Source: Polyangiaceae bacterium (GTDB lineage: Bacteria > Myxococcota_A > Polyangia > Polyangiales > Polyangiaceae). From it: a stretch of DNA of 64,000 nt. The translations under genes were made by a program, and so were the position numbers. Position 1 is the first letter of the stretch. Each line of letters begins with the position of its first letter. Shown here in pieces: positions 60,589 to 64,000 of this stretch. The notes beneath the pieces are model-generated. The model was given only the letters and a program-made list of their open reading frames with translations, had not been told where the DNA came from and did not search any database. The DNA lies in the NCBI GenBank assembly GCA_015075635.1, contig JABTUA010000002.1, positions 2,050,708 to 2,114,707 on the forward strand, read 5' to 3'.

Positions 60589-61962
60589 ATGCGGATGCCC
60601 GACAGCCTGGCGGCGCTCTTCGACTACGGAGTCATCGACGACGTGGTTCGACCGCTCATGAGCGGCAAGGAAGCTCAGGTGTACCTGGTCGTGGCCGGGG
60701 GCCGCTACGCGGTGGCCAAGATCTACAAGGACGCGCATCACCGCTCCTTCAAGCAGCGCGCCGCGTACACCGAGGGGCGCGGGGTCCGGAACAGCCGCGA
60801 TCAGCGCGCGATCGCCAACCGCTCCAGACACGGTCGAGAGAAGGACGAGGCCGCCTGGCGCTCGACCGAGGTGGACATGATTCACCGTCTCCACGCGGCG
60901 GGCGTCCGCGTTCCCGTGCCCTACCATTTCATCGAGGGCGTCCTCTTGATGGAGCTCGTCACCGACGCCGAAGGAAGGCCCGCCCCGCGCCTGGGCGATC
61001 TTTCGTTCGATGCCGTGTCGGCTCGAGCGATGTACGACCGCCTCATCCGAGCGGCCGTCCAGATGCTCTGTGCGGGCGTCGTTCACGGCGACCTCTCCGA
61101 GTTCAACGTGCTCGTCGGCGCGGATGGTCCGGTGGTCATCGACTTTCCGCAGTCGATCGACACCGCGCACAACACCAATGCGCGGAGGCTCTTGATCCGT
61201 GACGTCGACAACCTCCACCGCTTCCTCGCGCGCCACGTCCCGTCCGCGCGTCGCCTGCCGTATGCCGAGGAGATGTGGAGCCTCCACGAACGCAACCTGC
61301 TGACACCCGACACGCTGCTCCGCGGCGACTTCCGCGCGGTGGAACGTCGCGCGAACACCGCGTCGGTGCTCGCCCTCATCGATGACGCAAACCGCGACGA
61401 GCGAAGGCGACGCGACGCGCTCGGCCTCCGCGGCGGACCCGCACAGCCCACACACCGATCACACGGCGGCGGCGGACCGAGCCGTGACCCGCACGGCCGT
61501 GGGCCGCGCGCGGCCGCGCCGCAACGAGGCCGAGGGGATGCTCCCAAGAAGGACGCGCCCGTCTATCAGGGGCTTCGCGATGAAGGCCTGAAGTTCTTTC
61601 GGCACCTCCGCGATCCGCAGCCGCCCGGCGCGGCTCGGAGCGGGAAGCATCCTCAGGGGCAACGGCCTCGAGGGCAGCAGCCGGAGGAACAGCGGGCGCC
61701 GGGACAGCATCGCCAGCCGGAACGGCCGCCGGGGCAGCGGCCGCATGGCCAGCGAGGGCAAGGGCCGCACTCCCAGGGGCAGCGTCCCCAACCGCAACCC
61801 GCGCAGCAACGACGTCCACAGACGCAACACCCCCAGGTGCAACGTCCGCAGGCGCAGGTGCCGCAGGGCCAGCATCCCCAAGGACAGCGGCCGCGAGAAC
61901 AGCAGCCTCGGGCGCAGAGCTCGCGAGGCCGGCGTCCGCATCGGCAGAGGCCCCCGCGATGA
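60589..61962 (+). CDS. RIO-family Ser kinase with Gln/Pro-rich tail
   Basis: 457 residues. RIO core: MSGKEAQVYLV (24-34), Lys44, VVHGDLSEFNVLVG (Asp168, Asn173), VVIDFPQSID (Asp185). The complete catalytic set places it near RIO1, common in archaea and eukaryotes and sporadic in bacteria. Residues about 335-457 are a low-complexity tail of (P/Q)QGQ(R/H)P-type repeats, likely disordered, possibly RNA- or ribosome-binding. Start ATG 60589 or 60595. Confidence 0.9.
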   Translation: MRMPDSLAALFDYGVIDDVVRPLMSGKEAQVYLVVAGGRYAVAKIYKDAHHRSFKQRAAYTEGRGVRNSRDQRAIANRSRHGREKDEAAWRSTEVDMIHRLHAAGVRVPVPYHFIEGVLLMELVTDAEGRPAPRLGDLSFDAVSARAMYDRLIRAAVQMLCAGVVHGDLSEFNVLVGADGPVVIDFPQSIDTAHNTNARRLLIRDVDNLHRFLARHVPSARRLPYAEEMWSLHERNLLTPDTLLRGDFRAVERRANTASVLALIDDANRDERRRRDALGLRGGPAQPTHRSHGGGGPSRDPHGRGPRAAAPQRGRGDAPKKDAPVYQGLRDEGLKFFRHLRDPQPPGAARSGKHPQGQRPRGQQPEEQRAPGQHRQPERPPGQRPHGQRGQGPHSQGQRPQPQPAQQRRPQTQHPQVQRPQAQVPQGQHPQGQRPREQQPRAQSSRGRRPHRQRPPR

Positions 61963-62033
61963 CTGTCCTGACCGTGAAGGAGTGAGCCAATGACCCCCGG
62001 CCCAGGCGGCTGCGCTCCGGCGGGCGGGACGCC

Positions 62034-63692
62034 TCACCCGGCCGCGTCGCGCTCGTCGAGGTCGACCTGCACCACGGTCGGCGAGTCGGAGGATGCGTCG
62101 CGCTGGGAAGGGACCGAACGGCTCGCGACATGCTCGGCCCACCAGGACTTGGCGCGCTCTTGGGTCCAAGCCGGGACCTCACACGCGACCAAAGCGTCCC
62201 GGAAGGCGCGGGCTGACTGCAGCCGCTCTTCGGGTTTCTTCGCCAAGCACGCGAGGAGAACGCGATCGAGCTCCGGCGGCACGGCGCTGCCGGCCTTGCT
62301 GGAGGGTGCCGGCGGCTGGTCGTGGAGGTGCTTGGTGCACACCTCGAGCACCGAGCTGCCGCTGAAGATCGGTTCGCCGGTGAGCAAGAAGCAACCGACC
62401 GCCGCCAACGCATACACGTCCGCTCGAGCATCCACGGTGTCCGGCGAGAGCATCGCCTCGGGCGCCATGTAGAGCGGCGTGCCCAGGATCGCGTTCGCCG
62501 AGCTCAGCTCCGGCTCGCTCTGGGTATTGACGTCCTTCACCAGCCCGAAGTCGACCACCTTGGCCGTGTCGGCGATGCCGCCGCGTTCGCACAGGATGAT
62601 GTTGGCCGGCTTGATGTCCCGGTGCACGAGACCTGCGCCATGAGCCTCCTCGAGGGAGCCACAGACCTGGGCGAGCACGTGGACGACGCGCTCCGGGGGT
62701 TGCGGCCCACACCTATCCACGAGCTCCTGGAGATCGAGCCCGTCGAGCAACTCCATCGCGTAGTAGAAGACCCCGTCCGGCGTGTGGCCGTAGTCGTAGA
62801 TCGCCACCGTGTTGGGGTGCGTGAGCCGGCTGGTCTGCTGGACCTCGCGCTCGAAGCGCGACAGCGCGTGCTCGCCGGCCTTGCTCGCCGATAACAGCTT
62901 GATGGCCGTCGGCCGACGAAGCAGCGCGTGCCTGGCGCGGTAGACCGCTCCCATGCCGCCTTCGCCGATCTTGTCGTCGAGCACGTACTGCCCGAGCTGC
63001 TCCGCCCTGGCGGCCTGCTTCCGCAGACCGTAGATGACGTGCGTCGCGAGCGTGGCCGTGAAGGTCGCCGCTCCACACCAGATGCCGAGCATGACGGGGA
63101 GGGCGTAGCTCGGGATCTTCGGATCCGCGGTGAGACCGACCACGTACGCGACCACCAGCACGGGGAGGCAGCTCGCCGCGCTGATCGCCGCGGTCACCTT
63201 CGGCCGGCTCGGCACGAGGGTGGCGCGCAACATCAAGACGAGAACGGCGATCAGCGTCACCAGCAGATCGTTGCGATCGCGCTGCAGGCCTCGAGACGAG
63301 ATTGCCATCGCGGCGTAACCCACCATCGGAAAGAGCGTCGCGCCGAGGTCGAGCCACGTGAGGTGGGCGCGTTCGAGGCGGCCGCGCCGCGCGACCAGCC
63401 AGATGGCCAGCGCGCAGAGCACCGCGGCGAGGTGGAAGAGGTTGGGGAGACCGAACAGCGAGCGAGGGACCGGCCTGGCGGGAAGCACGGCCAGCGCAAT
63501 CACGATGCCCGTGGTGAGAAACGCCAGCGAGATGAGCGCCTGGATCCGCGCGAACATCGCCACCCGCCGCTGCAACAACGCTCGACCGGGCTCGCTGCCG
63601 AACGGCGCCGCGGCGAGCGGGGGCGAGTCGAGGCTGGCGCGGCTCGCGGTCGGAGGCGGGGACACGGGGAGCCGAGTATAGGCCGAGATCAC
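62034..63692 (-). CDS. Ser/Thr kinase with N-terminal six-helix membrane domain
   Basis: 552 residues from GTG 63692 (start uncertain; the frame continues into DNA opposite the next gene). About six membrane helices (47-70, 84-101, 114-133, 142-160, 168-187, 197-219) precede the kinase domain: GEGGMGAVY (243-251), Lys265, HRDIKPAN (Asp359), DFG (381-383), GTPLYMAPEA. The usual order is kinase then membrane; here the membrane sensor is N-terminal. It diverges from the oxidoreductase gene (37 bases apart). Confidence 0.88.
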   Translation of the reverse strand: MISAYTRLPVSPPPTASRASLDSPPLAAAPFGSEPGRALLQRRVAMFARIQALISLAFLTTGIVIALAVLPARPVPRSLFGLPNLFHLAAVLCALAIWLVARRGRLERAHLTWLDLGATLFPMVGYAAMAISSRGLQRDRNDLLVTLIAVLVLMLRATLVPSRPKVTAAISAASCLPVLVVAYVVGLTADPKIPSYALPVMLGIWCGAATFTATLATHVIYGLRKQAARAEQLGQYVLDDKIGEGGMGAVYRARHALLRRPTAIKLLSASKAGEHALSRFEREVQQTSRLTHPNTVAIYDYGHTPDGVFYYAMELLDGLDLQELVDRCGPQPPERVVHVLAQVCGSLEEAHGAGLVHRDIKPANIILCERGGIADTAKVVDFGLVKDVNTQSEPELSSANAILGTPLYMAPEAMLSPDTVDARADVYALAAVGCFLLTGEPIFSGSSVLEVCTKHLHDQPPAPSSKAGSAVPPELDRVLLACLAKKPEERLQSARAFRDALVACEVPAWTQERAKSWWAEHVASRSVPSQRDASSDSPTVVQVDLDERDAAG

Positions 63693-63729
63693 CCTCGTCG
63701 CGGGGCGCCAGCCGTTGCAGCATGGGGCG

Positions 63730-64000
63730 ATGGGCGAGAGCGGCAAGGCGAGCAAAGGCGAGCGCGTCTCGCGTCGCTCGCTGGTGACCGGAGGCGCCGC
63801 TCTCCTCGGCCTGGGGGCGCTCTGGCGTGCGGGGCAGTGGGCGCGCCGGCGCGAAGCACCCGTGGTGGTCGTCGGGGCCGGCGCCAGCGCGGTCGCCGCG
63901 GCCAAGGCGCTCCTCGACGCCCGCGTCCCGGTGATGATGCTGTCCACCGGCCCGGTGTTCCCGCGGGAGCCAACGGACGACCCGCTGATCGAGCCGCCCG
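63730..64000 (+). CDS. FAD-dependent oxidoreductase, 3'-truncated by window edge
   Basis: Open to the window end (90 codons visible). After a basic N-terminus, RRSLVTGGAALLGLGAL looks like a Tat-type signal or anchor, then APVVVVGAGASAVAAAKALLDARVPVMML is a Rossmann dinucleotide motif (GxGxSxxxAAK). Probably exported, flavin-binding, of the GMC or related class, but the diagnostic part is missing. Confidence 0.7.
   Translation, partial: MGESGKASKGERVSRRSLVTGGAALLGLGALWRAGQWARRREAPVVVVGAGASAVAAAKALLDARVPVMMLSTGPVFPREPTDDPLIEPP

Overview
The window reads as chromosome of a high-GC, predatory or soil-type member of Myxococcota, most likely order Polyangiales (Sorangium/Polyangium relatives). 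The case rests on Gly/Ser-rich 'GGSGGAGG' linker lipoproteins, Cys-rich secreted proteins, a MYXO-CTERM-tagged surface protein with a CNGLDDDCDG motif, four Ser/Thr-type protein kinases, paired M16 peptidases, DUF559 remnants and a frameshifted HNH endonuclease gene. This is inference from family content; no rRNA, tRNA or CRISPR array is visible.

Layout. 0-18 kb: secreted and lipoprotein genes, an M16 active/inactive peptidase pair overlapping by ATGA, a lipoprotein with seven 28-residue knottin-like repeats plus a somatomedin-B-like C-terminus and a strong terminator, an SPFH protein, a cyclase-lipoprotein-kinase gene run, YIP1, CYTH and a radical SAM enzyme. 18-34 kb: a MYXO-CTERM protein, a TrmB-type regulator beside a 30-bp perfect palindrome, a papain-like amidase, a transglutaminase of the oomycete-elicitor type carrying an inserted PPC domain, an M28 peptidase, a lamin-tail lipoprotein, an ATPase, a diacylglycerol-kinase-like enzyme and a bifunctional-nuclease-domain lipoprotein. 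34-37 kb: a mobile or degraded island with a frameshifted HNH endonuclease bracketed by inverted hairpin repeats and a transposase remnant. 37-44 kb: stress and repair genes (two universal stress proteins, an HDAC-family protein, Fpg, a ferritin-like protein), and an overlapping operon of an APH-like kinase, a P-loop kinase and an EamA transporter. 44.3-50.8 kb: an operon of an ECF sigma factor, a 1483-residue transmembrane anti-sigma protein (zinc anti-sigma/FecR/VIT/vWA/TPR/DUF2135) and a lipoprotein. 50.8-56.2 kb: a genomic scar zone with five DUF559 endonuclease remnants and direct repeats around a hypothetical gene and a GH1 glycosidase whose tail is encoded by remnant DNA. 56.5-64 kb: a VapBC-like toxin-antitoxin pair with an operator-like inverted repeat, a membrane spermidine-synthase-like protein, a RIO kinase with a Gln/Pro-rich tail, a kinase with an N-terminal membrane bundle, and the start of an FAD-type oxidoreductase.

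The strongest candidate for an undescribed system is the sigma/giant anti-sigma/lipoprotein operon: a transcription factor held by a membrane protein whose outside half has the VIT-vWA architecture usually seen in adhesion or protein-complex proteins. Second-tier candidates are the knottin-array lipoprotein, the C-terminal module shared between a kinase and a kinase-less membrane protein, and the DUF559 scar zone.
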